A stretch of DNA of 64,000 nt from Spirosoma oryzae (GTDB lineage: Bacteria > Bacteroidota > Bacteroidia > Cytophagales > Spirosomataceae). The stretch is taken from contig NZ_PVTE01000010.1 of assembly GCF_003002825.1 (NCBI RefSeq), positions 160,106 through 224,105 of the forward strand, in the 5' to 3' direction. The notes beneath the pieces were generated by a model. It did not search any database. It was not told the DNA's origin and saw only the letters and a program-made list of their open reading frames with translations. Numbering within the stretch: position 1 is the first letter of the stretch; every line of letters begins with the position of its first letter. Below, in pieces: positions 1-8,280 of the stretch. A program made the position numbers and the translations under genes.

Positions 1-6
1 CAGGAA

Positions 7-903
7 TTAGCGCATACCAGCGTACGTCTTCAGCTTATTGAAAATGCGGGTTGGTATGCTGTATTTGTTTAGCGTCTGCCGATGATAATAGGGTGTCGTA
101 TCGATATGGTCTGTTAACGTAAACGTGCGTCGTGTTCCATCGTCAAGCTGGGTTTTATACCGATTGTAGATGTTGGTATGCGTTGCCTGGTCGCCGAAGC
201 CAATGTTTTGAACCTTCGACACGGTCGGGTAAACACTGAGTCCGTCGGCCCGAAACCGATTGTAGCAGAACCGAATATCCCAGGCATCCGAACGGCCTTC
301 CATCTGATCCTGTAACATCTTTACTAAATCGGAGCCGCCCTGCATAAACGCTTTCTGCTGCCGCCGATCACCCGCAAAAGCCGGGTAATCGGTCATGTCC
401 CAGTCGATGGCCTGCCAGCGGTCGCGCCAGGTGGCCCAGCCCCAGGGACTGTGCCGTGGAATCAGGTACGTATCGGTCGTATGGTCGACCGGCTGTTTGA
501 AGGGAAAGGTATACCCGGCAATCGAATACACGCGCTTGTGCGACTCGTAATGAACCAGACACTGATTCATGTAGTCCAGGAAATTGGGGGACGTGATCAG
601 ATCGTCTTCAACGATGATCGCCGTTGGGTACCGGTCCAGCACATACGAGATGCCCCGGATAATGGAGTCCGCGCAACCGATGTTTTTCTCCGCATAATCC
701 CGGTAAATCGACTTGAACCCCGTGATACCATCCATCACGGCATGCACGTCGGCAACACCGGCTTCATCGGTTGGTTTTTTGGGAGCGTCGACGAAAATAA
801 ACAAGTCACTTTCGGGGGCCAGGTAATTGGCCTGAAGTGCTTTTATCGTTGCTTTCAGCTCGGTGGGACGCTTGTAGCCGAACAGAACAATAGGAGCAGG
901 CAT
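7..903 (-). CDS. Glycosyltransferase, GT-A fold (GNT-I/sugar-transferase-like)
   Basis: The 298-residue protein opens with a short strand (PIVLFGYKRP) typical of GT-A transferases that bind a nucleotide sugar. A DxD-type acidic motif (IIVEDDL, about residue 98) should hold the metal and sugar nucleotide. An aromatic segment, PWGWATWRDRW, follows near residue 154 and is usual in this family of bacterial surface-glycan transferases. There is no signal peptide or membrane helix, so it should act in the cytoplasm on a lipid- or protein-linked acceptor. The start is an ATG at 903. No glycan operon is visible beside it, because the window ends just past the stop codon. Fold and class are well supported; donor and acceptor are unknown. 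Confidence 0.8.
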   Translation of the reverse strand: MPAPIVLFGYKRPTELKATIKALQANYLAPESDLFIFVDAPKKPTDEAGVADVHAVMDGITGFKSIYRDYAEKNIGCADSIIRGISYVLDRYPTAIIVEDDLITSPNFLDYMNQCLVHYESHKRVYSIAGYTFPFKQPVDHTTDTYLIPRHSPWGWATWRDRWQAIDWDMTDYPAFAGDRRQQKAFMQGGSDLVKMLQDQMEGRSDAWDIRFCYNRFRADGLSVYPTVSKVQNIGFGDQATHTNIYNRYKTQLDDGTRRTFTLTDHIDTTPYYHRQTLNKYSIPTRIFNKLKTYAGMR

Positions 904-1009
904 AATTGGACAAGCAAAGGATACATACAGGTCGCTTACGATTGCCGGACAGACTCGGTACGACGACTGGATACGGGGTCAGGCGACGGTTACTGACGTG
1001 GCCGAACCG

Positions 1010-1330
1010 CTATTGAACAGCTTTAAGTTGTGTATCGGTGTAGGTCAGGCGACTGCGCGATACGGGTAAAATCTTGCCATTGTGCAGTTGCACCCAGCCC
1101 GCTCGGCTTTTGCGTTGTTTGAATTCACGCACGTACATCGGGTTAACGATCGCGGAGCGGTGAACCCGGATGAAATCGAGCTTTTGGTCGAACCACTGTA
1201 ACGGATGCGTGACCAGCGTGAAGCTACCATCCCGGTAATGTACGCGGGTATAGTTGGCCTCGCCCTCAAGCCAAACGATCATGTCGACAGGGGTAGGCTG
1301 CCTGTGCGCAGGCAATTGAACTGTAGTCAT
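1010..1330 (-). CDS. Small LytTR-domain DNA-binding protein
   Basis: This protein of about 106 residues is essentially one LytTR domain. The pattern WLEGEANYTRVHYRDG, then FIRVHRSAIVNP, then an ending near LPVSRSR is the standard beta-rich DNA-binding unit of LytR/AgrR regulators. It has no receiver or membrane segment, so the input signal must come from elsewhere. I chose the ATG at 1330; an upstream ATG at 1363 and a GTG at 1390 are alternatives. Stand-alone LytTR proteins are common in Cytophagales. A second LytTR regulator, with membrane helices, lies at 14434. Target genes are unknown. Confidence 0.8.
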   Translation of the reverse strand: MTTVQLPAHRQPTPVDMIVWLEGEANYTRVHYRDGSFTLVTHPLQWFDQKLDFIRVHRSAIVNPMYVREFKQRKSRAGWVQLHNGKILPVSRSRLTYTDTQLKAVQ

Positions 1331-1390
1331 AGTTCTTTGTTCGTTGTGTAAGATATGGGTCATTACAGAATGTACCCGCTGTGGCAGCAC

Positions 1391-1844
1391 AATGCGGTAG
1401 CATTATGCACGGCAATACAGGAATTTTCAAAGACAGCTACGGCTACTTGACGGCATACTGTATTTAGCTTCGGGGGAAGGGCAATCAGCAATTACGTCGT
1501 CAACGGTGTACAAATATTTAGCGGGGAAAATTGATATACACAATAGCAAACGGGATTATTATCTACCGTGCCGATAGTGTAAGTAAACCGGAGATAGAAC
1601 TGTTGTTCACGAAAGAGCAGGAGGTGAGATAGGCAAGATACCATAACTGGAAATAGGTAAATAAAAGCACGGTACTTTTCTTATTTCCTATGAAACTTAT
1701 TCGATAAATGCCCACTAGTACAGTTATCCCGTTTTGGCATCTAAGCAGGTTTTCTAGAGTCAACGATCATAGTCTACAAAATGACTGCTTTTTTAATGAT
1801 CTTATAATGAGATAATTAGGCCGGGGGCCATACGATAATCATTC
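1391..1844. other. Intergenic gap with no recognised gene
   Basis: This stretch is richer in A and T than its surroundings. It contains one 66-codon minus-strand reading frame (1563-1763) that resembles nothing I know and that I do not call. I see no hairpin repeat and no perfect TAnnTTTG box. It probably holds the upstream regions of the two flanking genes. Confidence 0.5.
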
Positions 1845-1967
1845 ATGGAACAGTGGAATCCTGGTTGGAATGATGCGTATCTTCGTAAAGTAATCAACAA
1901 GATCTGTTACCAGCTACAGCATACACGGCGGAGCCAATCAGCCCCTGATGTAGCGATTGGCCTATGA
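1845..1967 (+). CDS. Possible 40-residue leader ORF coupled to the next gene
   Basis: An ATG at 1845 opens a 40-codon frame rich in Trp, Arg and Gln. Its TGA overlaps the ATG of the following gene as ATGA (1964-1967). That overlap is the usual geometry of translational coupling. The peptide has no signal sequence or known motif. It could be a real small protein, a regulatory leader, or chance. The case rests only on the overlap and on the otherwise empty upstream gap. Confidence 0.3.
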   Translation: MEQWNPGWNDAYLRKVINKICYQLQHTRRSQSAPDVAIGL

Positions 1968-2860
1968 CAACCTCTGAATTAACCAGCAGTGAGCAGTCGC
2001 TGACGTTTCCCAAAACGATACCAGGCAAACCTGTGTTTCTGGTGCTGCGAGTAACGACCGATGAAAAAGACGGGCGCGTGACAGCCTCGACTGACCTGCC
2101 TGCGGTATTTCAGCTTGCCAGTGACGCGCGCCCGATTTTTGGCGCGATGCTCTCCCTGACTTACGAGCCGTCGGGAACGTACATACATATACGATACCAG
2201 CCCGACCGGGCGGGCTTGCATGAAGGTACACTGACACTCCAGTCGGCAGTCGGTACCCGAACCGTAGCGCTGACCGGGCGATGCAGCCGTATCGCAGCTA
2301 CGCATACCAACGCCAACAAGGTACTGACCCAAACCGTCGCGTCGCGGGAAGCGAATTCGACTACCCGGCGAACCGGCAAGCTGATCGCAGGCGCTGCGGT
2401 CGTAGTCGCCCTGCTTTATACGGGCGTTACCTATCGTTGCCAGTTGCTGCCGTCTTTGTGCCGGCAGGACGCGAGCGTTGGTTCACAGCCGGTGGTTCGG
2501 TCAACTCTACCGGCAGTAGGTACCACGGCTCCTGTACCGGTTCCAGAACGAACGGCAGCGGTCGAGCCGATTACCGAACGTGCCGTGCCAGAAGCCGCCG
2601 ACCGGAGCCGGCAGAAACGGGTACGTACCAGCGCGGAGGGGCGTGACCGGCGATCGGCACGCGTAGCTGAGCCCACCCGGACCGCCGAAGTCAAGCCCTC
2701 GCTAGCCGCGAATCAATCGGCTACTCGTTCGGTTGTCACCAAGCCGGTGCGGGCCGAGAAGCCCCGGTTCGAGCCGGTTCGTCCGGCAAAACCAGCCGCC
2801 GAAACCGAAGAGAGCGATCTGGAACGTGAATTAAACGGTCGTACCAACCAGAATCGGTAG
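1964..2860 (+). CDS. Unknown single-pass membrane protein with N-terminal beta-sandwich-like domain
   Basis: The 298-residue protein has three parts. Residues 1-108 look like an Ig-like or ASPM/SPD-2/Hydin-like beta sandwich; the phrase HEGTLTLQSAVGTRTVALTG is typical of such folds. One transmembrane helix follows at about 140-156. The last 130 residues are low complexity, rich in Arg, Pro, Ala and Glu, and probably disordered. No catalytic motif is visible. Without an N-terminal signal peptide, the sandwich is likely cytoplasmic and the tail periplasmic, or the reverse. It starts on the overlap with a 40-codon ORF. I do not recognise its function. Confidence 0.65.
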   Translation: MTTSELTSSEQSLTFPKTIPGKPVFLVLRVTTDEKDGRVTASTDLPAVFQLASDARPIFGAMLSLTYEPSGTYIHIRYQPDRAGLHEGTLTLQSAVGTRTVALTGRCSRIAATHTNANKVLTQTVASREANSTTRRTGKLIAGAAVVVALLYTGVTYRCQLLPSLCRQDASVGSQPVVRSTLPAVGTTAPVPVPERTAAVEPITERAVPEAADRSRQKRVRTSAEGRDRRSARVAEPTRTAEVKPSLAANQSATRSVVTKPVRAEKPRFEPVRPAKPAAETEESDLERELNGRTNQNR

Positions 2861-3373
2861 CCCACAAAAACCCGGTTTTCAATGACAGTCCCTCGATAGA
2901 CGCGCTACTGCGTACGTCTGGGGCCTGCTCTGTTACCAGGGTAATCGTTTTCGGGCGTGCATGCGTTTATAGTATACCGGTTAGCCACTTTGCTTTCCCC
3001 CCAGCGTTCACTGTTTACGATACTACAACCGTAAAAACACTACGCTTACTAAATAAATAAAGCGCGAAATCACTAGTACTTATCAGGTAAGATACTGATT
3101 GATAGAATATTGTATGGATTTGGTAAATGTGCGTACTGAACAGTGATACAACTTAGTCTACAGAAATAGGGTTTTATCGAGGTAGATTTGCAGATTTACC
3201 GTGCCTGAAAGCAATTCCCGGTTCTATCGACACCATTAGAAAAGTGGCGCGTGGTATCCGGGGATAATCGCAGGCAGGCGTTCGCACCAGGCTAGTGCTT
3301 CTTGTTTACATCTTCAGCTACAATTGCAGCTACTGCCTGATGGTTGTCAGCGCTGTCTGTTTCGTAAGTACCT
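2861..3373. other. Intergenic gap, 513 bases
   Basis: I see no gene here. The middle part (about 2995-3180) is A/T-rich. One perfect TAnnTTTG box lies at 3183-3190, but it sits about 180 bases before the next start and lacks a clear -33 element. This is probably the promoter and leader region of the large secreted protein that follows. Confidence 0.5.
3183..3190 (+). promoter_or_regulatory. Candidate -7 box (TAGATTTG)
   Basis: The sequence TAGATTTG matches the Bacteroidota -7 consensus TAnnTTTG. It lies in the gap before the beta-helix gene. No TTG is seen at the -33 distance, and the implied leader of about 175 bases is long, so this is a weak call. Confidence 0.25.
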
Positions 3374-6300
3374 ATGAATACGTTGCGTTTTGCTGTGCTT
3401 TGGGGCTGTATGCTGTCGGTCGTGTCGTCGGTCGTCATTCAGTCGTGGGCGCAGACAACGTACTACGTAGCCGTCAACGGGAAAGACGCCAATGATGGTA
3501 AGTCCGTCGTGACGCCGTTTCAAAGCCTGAGTAAAGTCAGTAGTCTACAGCTTGTGCCCGGCGACGCTGTTCTGTTCCGGCGGGGCGACACCTTTCGCGG
3601 TACGCTCACCATCCGACAGGCCGGCACTGCCAACGCCCCCATTCGCATCGACGCGTATGGTACCGGGCAGCGACCGATCCTCAGTGGCAGCCTGCCCCTG
3701 ACCGGCTGGGTGCAGACGGGCACCAACAAATGGCAGGCTGCCTGCCCCGACTGTGGGAGCCGCGTAACGGGACTGTTTGCCAATAACATAGCCCTACCGC
3801 TGGGCCGCTACCCGAATCCGCAGGAAGCCGATGCCGGTTTTCTGACAGTGCAGGGACACGTTGGCAACAATCAGTTGACCAGTCGGCAGGCCCTGACGAC
3901 CAATTGGGTTGGCGCGGAAGTTGTCGTCAGGCCTACGCACTGGATCATCGACCGCGCCACCATCACCGGGCAGCGTGGTAACACACTCAGCCTGACTAAC
4001 CCATCGAACTATGCCTTAACGGATGGTTGGGGCTACTTCATTCAGAACCACCCGGCAACGCTCGACCAGGACGGCGAGTGGTACTACGACCCAGCGAAAA
4101 AGGTCATCTTGCTCTACCAGAGTCGTACTGACCCCAATGGGCAGTCAGTCACGGCTACAGTGTTTGATGATGGTGTCGTACTCACCGACGTGTCGAACAT
4201 CAGCATTCAGAATGTGCAGATCATGCAGACGCGGAGTCACCATCTGTATGGCAGTAACGTGTCTGGCCTGACACTGACGAACGTCGACCTGATACACGCG
4301 GGCGAAGATGGTATTACGCTGGTTGGGACGGGACAAAACGTATCCATCAGTCAGGTGCGGATGACCAACGTCAATAACAACGGGATCAACGTCGGCCAGT
4401 ATCAGAACGTAACGCTGCGTAACAATACCCTCCGCACTATTGGCCTGAACCCTGGCCGGGGGAAAAGTGGCGACGGACAGTTTTGCGCCGTTCAGTCGCT
4501 GGGGCAGGACGTGCTGATCGAAAACAACGTCATTGACAGTGTTGGCTATAATGGGCTGTCTATCTGGAACAACACGACCGTCCGGCGAAACAGCATCAGC
4601 AACTTTTGCGCGATCAAGAGCGACGGGGGCGGGATTTACCTGTGGAACGGCAACAAGCTGCCGATGAGCAATATCGCCCTTCAGCAAAACGTGATCTGGG
4701 GGGGGATCGGCACGACCTCGGGTACGTCCGATATGGTGTTTAGCGGTGCCCACGGTATTTTCATGGACGATTGCACCGCAGGCATTACGATTCAGGACAA
4801 TACGGTATTTGGCTGTAATGGCACTGGACTGGCGCTGCATGGGGTCAACAACGTAAAGGTGCTGCGCAACGTCAGTTTTAATAATCAGCTTGGGCAACTG
4901 AGCCTATACACCTATTCGGGTGAATGTCTGCCCCGTGACAACGTCATCCAGAACAATAAATTCGTTGGGCGGAATAGTACGCAACCCGTGGTACTTTTCC
5001 TGTCGAGTCAGGACGATCTGCCCGCTTACGGCGCAATCGATCATAACTACTACGCCCGCCCCTTCGACGATGTACTGACGATCAGGACAGTGTATAACGG
5101 AAACGTCGTGGCTAACCTGTCGTTGTCGCAGTGGCAGGATAAGTTTCAGCACGATTTGTTCTCGCACACAAGTCCGCTGCGTTACACGGGTTACACACTG
5201 CAAAACCTGAGTACGTCCAGCCGCATTGCCGATTCCTTCAGTCAAGCGGTCAACGGCTGGGAGTCCTGGAGCCTGCGCGGGAACGGCCTGGTCGGCTGGG
5301 ACAAGAACAGTCCACTGGATGGCGGTAGTCTGCGGATGACGTTTTCGCCCCCGTCGCCTGCCCGTGACTCGTACCTGTTGCTGTACAAATCCATGCAGGC
5401 GGTGGCCAAAGGGAAATCGTACATACTGCGGTTCGATGCCATCACGCAGGGCGTCGATCAGCGCATCGACGTGTACATCCGCCGGCGCGACGCCCCGTAC
5501 AGCGACCTGACCTCCCGATCGACCCGGCTGGTCACGACGGGACGCCAATCCTACGAAATCGCGTTTACGGCTACGGATTCGGAGTCGGATGCGCTGCTGG
5601 CGTTTCAGCTACAGGAAAATGGGCAGCCCATCTGGCTCGACAATGTGTCGGTGCAGGAAGCGACCGTCAATGCCGTCGAACAGGGGGCGTACATGCAGTT
5701 ACTGAACAATCCGGGTCTTCGCGATAGCACGTTTACGCTCGCTGGTAATGCCCGCGACCTGCAAAACCGTGCCTACACCGGACAGGTTACACTGTCTCCT
5801 TTTCAGTCGGTTGTGTTGCTGCGGGATACCTTACCAGCCGTCGACGTAAGCCTGGCGATGCAACTGGCGAAGGCAACGGTGCCGATTGATGAACCGGCGG
5901 TGGTATCGGTGCGCCTGCGCAGCGGAGCGGGGGCGGTGAGTCGGGTTGCTAACCGGGTGCAGTGGGCGTGTCGACTGCCCGCTGGTCTGACTTTGCTGGA
6001 TGCGCCGGGGCTGGTCTGGCGTGACAGCACCGTCATGGGTACGGTGCGAAAACTGGACCGCGACACGACCTTTACCTTTCGGGTCCGGGCTACGCAGACC
6101 GGGACGTATCAACTGGCCGCGCAGGTTACGGAAACGGCTTATGCTGATCCCAACAGCTCGTCGGATTCGGGAACGGACGACAATGAAAACGACATGGCCC
6201 GGATCAGCTTCAAAGTCGTCACCCGTGGTTCGCTGGATACGGTCAGCATCGTAACCGATATCGAACCGACCTTACCGCTGATCTTGAACGCCGTCTATCC

Positions 6301-6520
6301 GAACCCATCGTCGGGGGGCTTTACGTTCGTCGCGGACGGTGATCTGCAACAGCTGCGTGTTTTCGACCTGGCGGGGCGCGAACACCTGCATATCGGTCCG
6401 ACCCGGCGCGAACAGCCGATTCGGTTCGGTTCGGAACTACCGACCGGGCAGTACGTGCTCCGGCTGATTTACAGCAGTGGCGACGCCCGTTCCGTAACGC
6501 TTATCAAGGCGCAACCCTGA
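3374..6520 (+). CDS. Secreted right-handed beta-helix protein with T9SS sorting tail
   Basis: The 1048-residue protein starts with a signal peptide ending near residue 27 (SWAQ). It continues with the opening typical of parallel beta-helix proteins (YYVAVNGKDANDGKSV). From about 270 to 560, repeated N-rich turns (NVQIMQ, NNTLRT, ENNVID, QDNTVF) match the beta-helix repeats of pectate-lyase-like and other polysaccharide-acting proteins. A jelly-roll-like region (about 620-760) and a DUF11/Ig-like segment (about 840-960) follow. The end, from LNAVYPNPSSGGF, is a type A T9SS C-terminal sorting domain, so it should be surface-anchored or secreted through the type IX system. No catalytic residues could be assigned. 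Its 3' end overlaps the convergent gene by 17 bases. Confidence 0.85.
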   Translation: MNTLRFAVLWGCMLSVVSSVVIQSWAQTTYYVAVNGKDANDGKSVVTPFQSLSKVSSLQLVPGDAVLFRRGDTFRGTLTIRQAGTANAPIRIDAYGTGQRPILSGSLPLTGWVQTGTNKWQAACPDCGSRVTGLFANNIALPLGRYPNPQEADAGFLTVQGHVGNNQLTSRQALTTNWVGAEVVVRPTHWIIDRATITGQRGNTLSLTNPSNYALTDGWGYFIQNHPATLDQDGEWYYDPAKKVILLYQSRTDPNGQSVTATVFDDGVVLTDVSNISIQNVQIMQTRSHHLYGSNVSGLTLTNVDLIHAGEDGITLVGTGQNVSISQVRMTNVNNNGINVGQYQNVTLRNNTLRTIGLNPGRGKSGDGQFCAVQSLGQDVLIENNVIDSVGYNGLSIWNNTTVRRNSISNFCAIKSDGGGIYLWNGNKLPMSNIALQQNVIWGGIGTTSGTSDMVFSGAHGIFMDDCTAGITIQDNTVFGCNGTGLALHGVNNVKVLRNVSFNNQLGQLSLYTYSGECLPRDNVIQNNKFVGRNSTQPVVLFLSSQDDLPAYGAIDHNYYARPFDDVLTIRTVYNGNVVANLSLSQWQDKFQHDLFSHTSPLRYTGYTLQNLSTSSRIADSFSQAVNGWESWSLRGNGLVGWDKNSPLDGGSLRMTFSPPSPARDSYLLLYKSMQAVAKGKSYILRFDAITQGVDQRIDVYIRRRDAPYSDLTSRSTRLVTTGRQSYEIAFTATDSESDALLAFQLQENGQPIWLDNVSVQEATVNAVEQGAYMQLLNNPGLRDSTFTLAGNARDLQNRAYTGQVTLSPFQSVVLLRDTLPAVDVSLAMQLAKATVPIDEPAVVSVRLRSGAGAVSRVANRVQWACRLPAGLTLLDAPGLVWRDSTVMGTVRKLDRDTTFTFRVRATQTGTYQLAAQVTETAYADPNSSSDSGTDDNENDMARISFKVVTRGSLDTVSIVTDIEPTLPLILNAVYPNPSSGGFTFVADGDLQQLRVFDLAGREHLHIGPTRREQPIRFGSELPTGQYVLRLIYSSGDARSVTLIKAQP

Positions 6521-7580
6521 GCGGAAGCCGTCGGAATCGGCTAACCACGATCGTTGCACCCCAGCCCAGGGCGCACCAGACTGACGCAGGCACATGAGCC
6601 ATAATCGTCAGTAAACCAAGCACGAAAGCCGCAAACAGACAGGCCAGCCAGCGGTCGGGATCAACCTGTCGGCCGTAGACCAGCGTGTGCAGCAGCAGCA
6701 GCCAGCCCAGTCCAGTCAGCCAGAGTAGTAGCACGTACTGTACAGCAACCGCGTCGGGACAATGACGCAGCAACAGGGCCAGTTCCGGTAGCCAGATTAG
6801 CGCGTACAGCGCCAGATACTGCGTAATCCGTTGCCAGACCGAATACGGCATGTTGTCGAGCAGGAGCAGGTAATGCCGGTCAAACGCGCTAACCTGACGA
6901 CTGACGGCTGCATGAAACAGAACCGCCAGCAATAGGCCAATCAGAAGTAACCGCTCGTCATAGTCGTCGGTGGGGTAGAGTAGGCATACACCCACCAGTA
7001 ATAGGCCCGAGGAAACCTTCGTCAGTACCAGCGAAATGGGTTCTTTACGAAGCCAGTACGTCGGAAAAAAAAGCAGATAGGGAATGGGAAGGGACGGTAG
7101 CGAAAGCCGTAGCCGGGTCGGCGACGGGTGTCGTAGCCGGTAATCGACCCAGATTACGCTCACGGTAACCAGCCCCGTTACCGCTGTGGTGATGGCGTAA
7201 ACGGCAGGCCACTGCGCAAAACGGACGGCCCGAAACAGCATCCAGCCCGCATAGCCGAGGATTGGAATAAGCAAGTCAACAACTACCCACAGCCAGATCA
7301 GTCCGCGAACCGGGGCCGCGATCAGCCGAAAGGCGTTGAAAAACAGCTGCTCAGGAGCCGCGAGCTGTGACCGGACGAAAGCGACTGCCTTCAGGGTATA
7401 AAGCCCCCACAGGAACATGAAGAAACCGAGTAGCATCGGTGAGCCGAGGGCCGCGTCGATCAGGGCTTCGTGGTCGGATGCGCGCATAAAGCCAAATGCC
7501 AGCAACAGGCCGATCAGCAGGGTACCGGCGTTCTGCGCGTAGAATGGGCGTACAAAGAGCCGGCTAACCAGTGAACGCAT
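6504..7580 (-). CDS. Multi-pass membrane protein, likely partner of the adjacent ABC ATPase
   Basis: The 358-residue protein is strongly hydrophobic, with about ten predicted membrane segments (for example LLIGLLLAFGFM and LLLIGLLLAVLF) and no large soluble domain. Its start overlaps the end of the ATPase gene by 17 bases, so the two are surely co-translated. It resembles the membrane component of an ABC-2-like exporter, but I recognise no substrate signature. The TonB-dependent receptor gene lies just upstream on the same strand, so a role near outer-membrane nutrient or metal handling is possible but not shown. Confidence 0.65.
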   Translation of the reverse strand: MRSLVSRLFVRPFYAQNAGTLLIGLLLAFGFMRASDHEALIDAALGSPMLLGFFMFLWGLYTLKAVAFVRSQLAAPEQLFFNAFRLIAAPVRGLIWLWVVVDLLIPILGYAGWMLFRAVRFAQWPAVYAITTAVTGLVTVSVIWVDYRLRHPSPTRLRLSLPSLPIPYLLFFPTYWLRKEPISLVLTKVSSGLLLVGVCLLYPTDDYDERLLLIGLLLAVLFHAAVSRQVSAFDRHYLLLLDNMPYSVWQRITQYLALYALIWLPELALLLRHCPDAVAVQYVLLLWLTGLGWLLLLHTLVYGRQVDPDRWLACLFAAFVLGLLTIMAHVPASVWCALGWGATIVVSRFRRLPLRVAP

Positions 7581-8211
7581 CGGATGTCAGGTGTATCGTG
7601 CCAGTACTGATCTGCCAGGTGGCTGTGATGGGTAATCCGGTGAGCGCAACGTCCTGGTGGGAGGTCAGCCAAACCGAAACGCCCCGTCGAACCTGCTGAT
7701 GCACAAAGTCGAACAGCCGGGCAGCCGTTTCGACGTCGAGTGTCGTCAGGGGCTCGTCGAGCAAGACCAACTGCGGCCGACCCAGCCAGGCCAGCAAAAG
7801 CGATAGTTTCTTGAGCATACCACTCGAATACGTTCGGGTCGGCTGCGTCCAGAAGGCTGTAACGCCCAGCAGATCGGCCAATTGATCAACTTGCCCGGCA
7901 GGCGCTCGTTTAGCCTTGGCGACAAAAGCGGTCAGGTCGCGGGCAGTCAGAAAGTCGGGGTAAACCGGCTCTGCTTCCGCGTAATTCACCCGAAGCCGAT
8001 AGTCGACAGGCTGGCGTTGGCTGTCGTAGGTGTTGTCGAGCAACACCGTCCCGGTGAAGGGCAGCAGCCCCGCTACGATACGCAGGAAGGTCGTTTTGCC
8101 CGAGCCGTTGCTGCCCCGGAAATAGTGAATGCCGGGCGGAACGGTCAGTTTAGGAACGGTCAGTACGGTTTTCCCTTCGTACGCTTTGTTTAGGTCGGTA
8201 ACAGTCAGCAC
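7564..8211 (-). CDS. ABC transporter ATP-binding protein
   Basis: The 215-residue ATPase has Walker A GSNGSGKTT near residue 35, an ABC signature in the variant form YSSGMLKKLSL near 129, Walker B LVLLDEP near 153, and the switch histidine in LTSHQD near 185. Its short length and CcmA-like layout fit an ABC-2 exporter ATPase. Translation begins at a GTG. It overlaps the membrane-protein gene downstream and follows the TonB-dependent receptor gene after about 70 bases, which suggests one operon of three genes. The substrate is unknown. Confidence 0.9.
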   Translation of the reverse strand: MLTVTDLNKAYEGKTVLTVPKLTVPPGIHYFRGSNGSGKTTFLRIVAGLLPFTGTVLLDNTYDSQRQPVDYRLRVNYAEAEPVYPDFLTARDLTAFVAKAKRAPAGQVDQLADLLGVTAFWTQPTRTYSSGMLKKLSLLLAWLGRPQLVLLDEPLTTLDVETAARLFDFVHQQVRRGVSVWLTSHQDVALTGLPITATWQISTGTIHLTSDAFTG

Positions 8212-8280
8212 AGGTAGTGGCTAGGGCAGAGGTTCGGCTGTAAAACTACGCCCGTAAGCCTGCTGCACCTGTACCGCTCA

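Noticed and set aside
1563..1763. Minus-strand 66-codon frame in the 1.4-1.8 kb gap
   Set aside because: No motif, signal or promoter; A/T-rich sequence produces such frames by chance.
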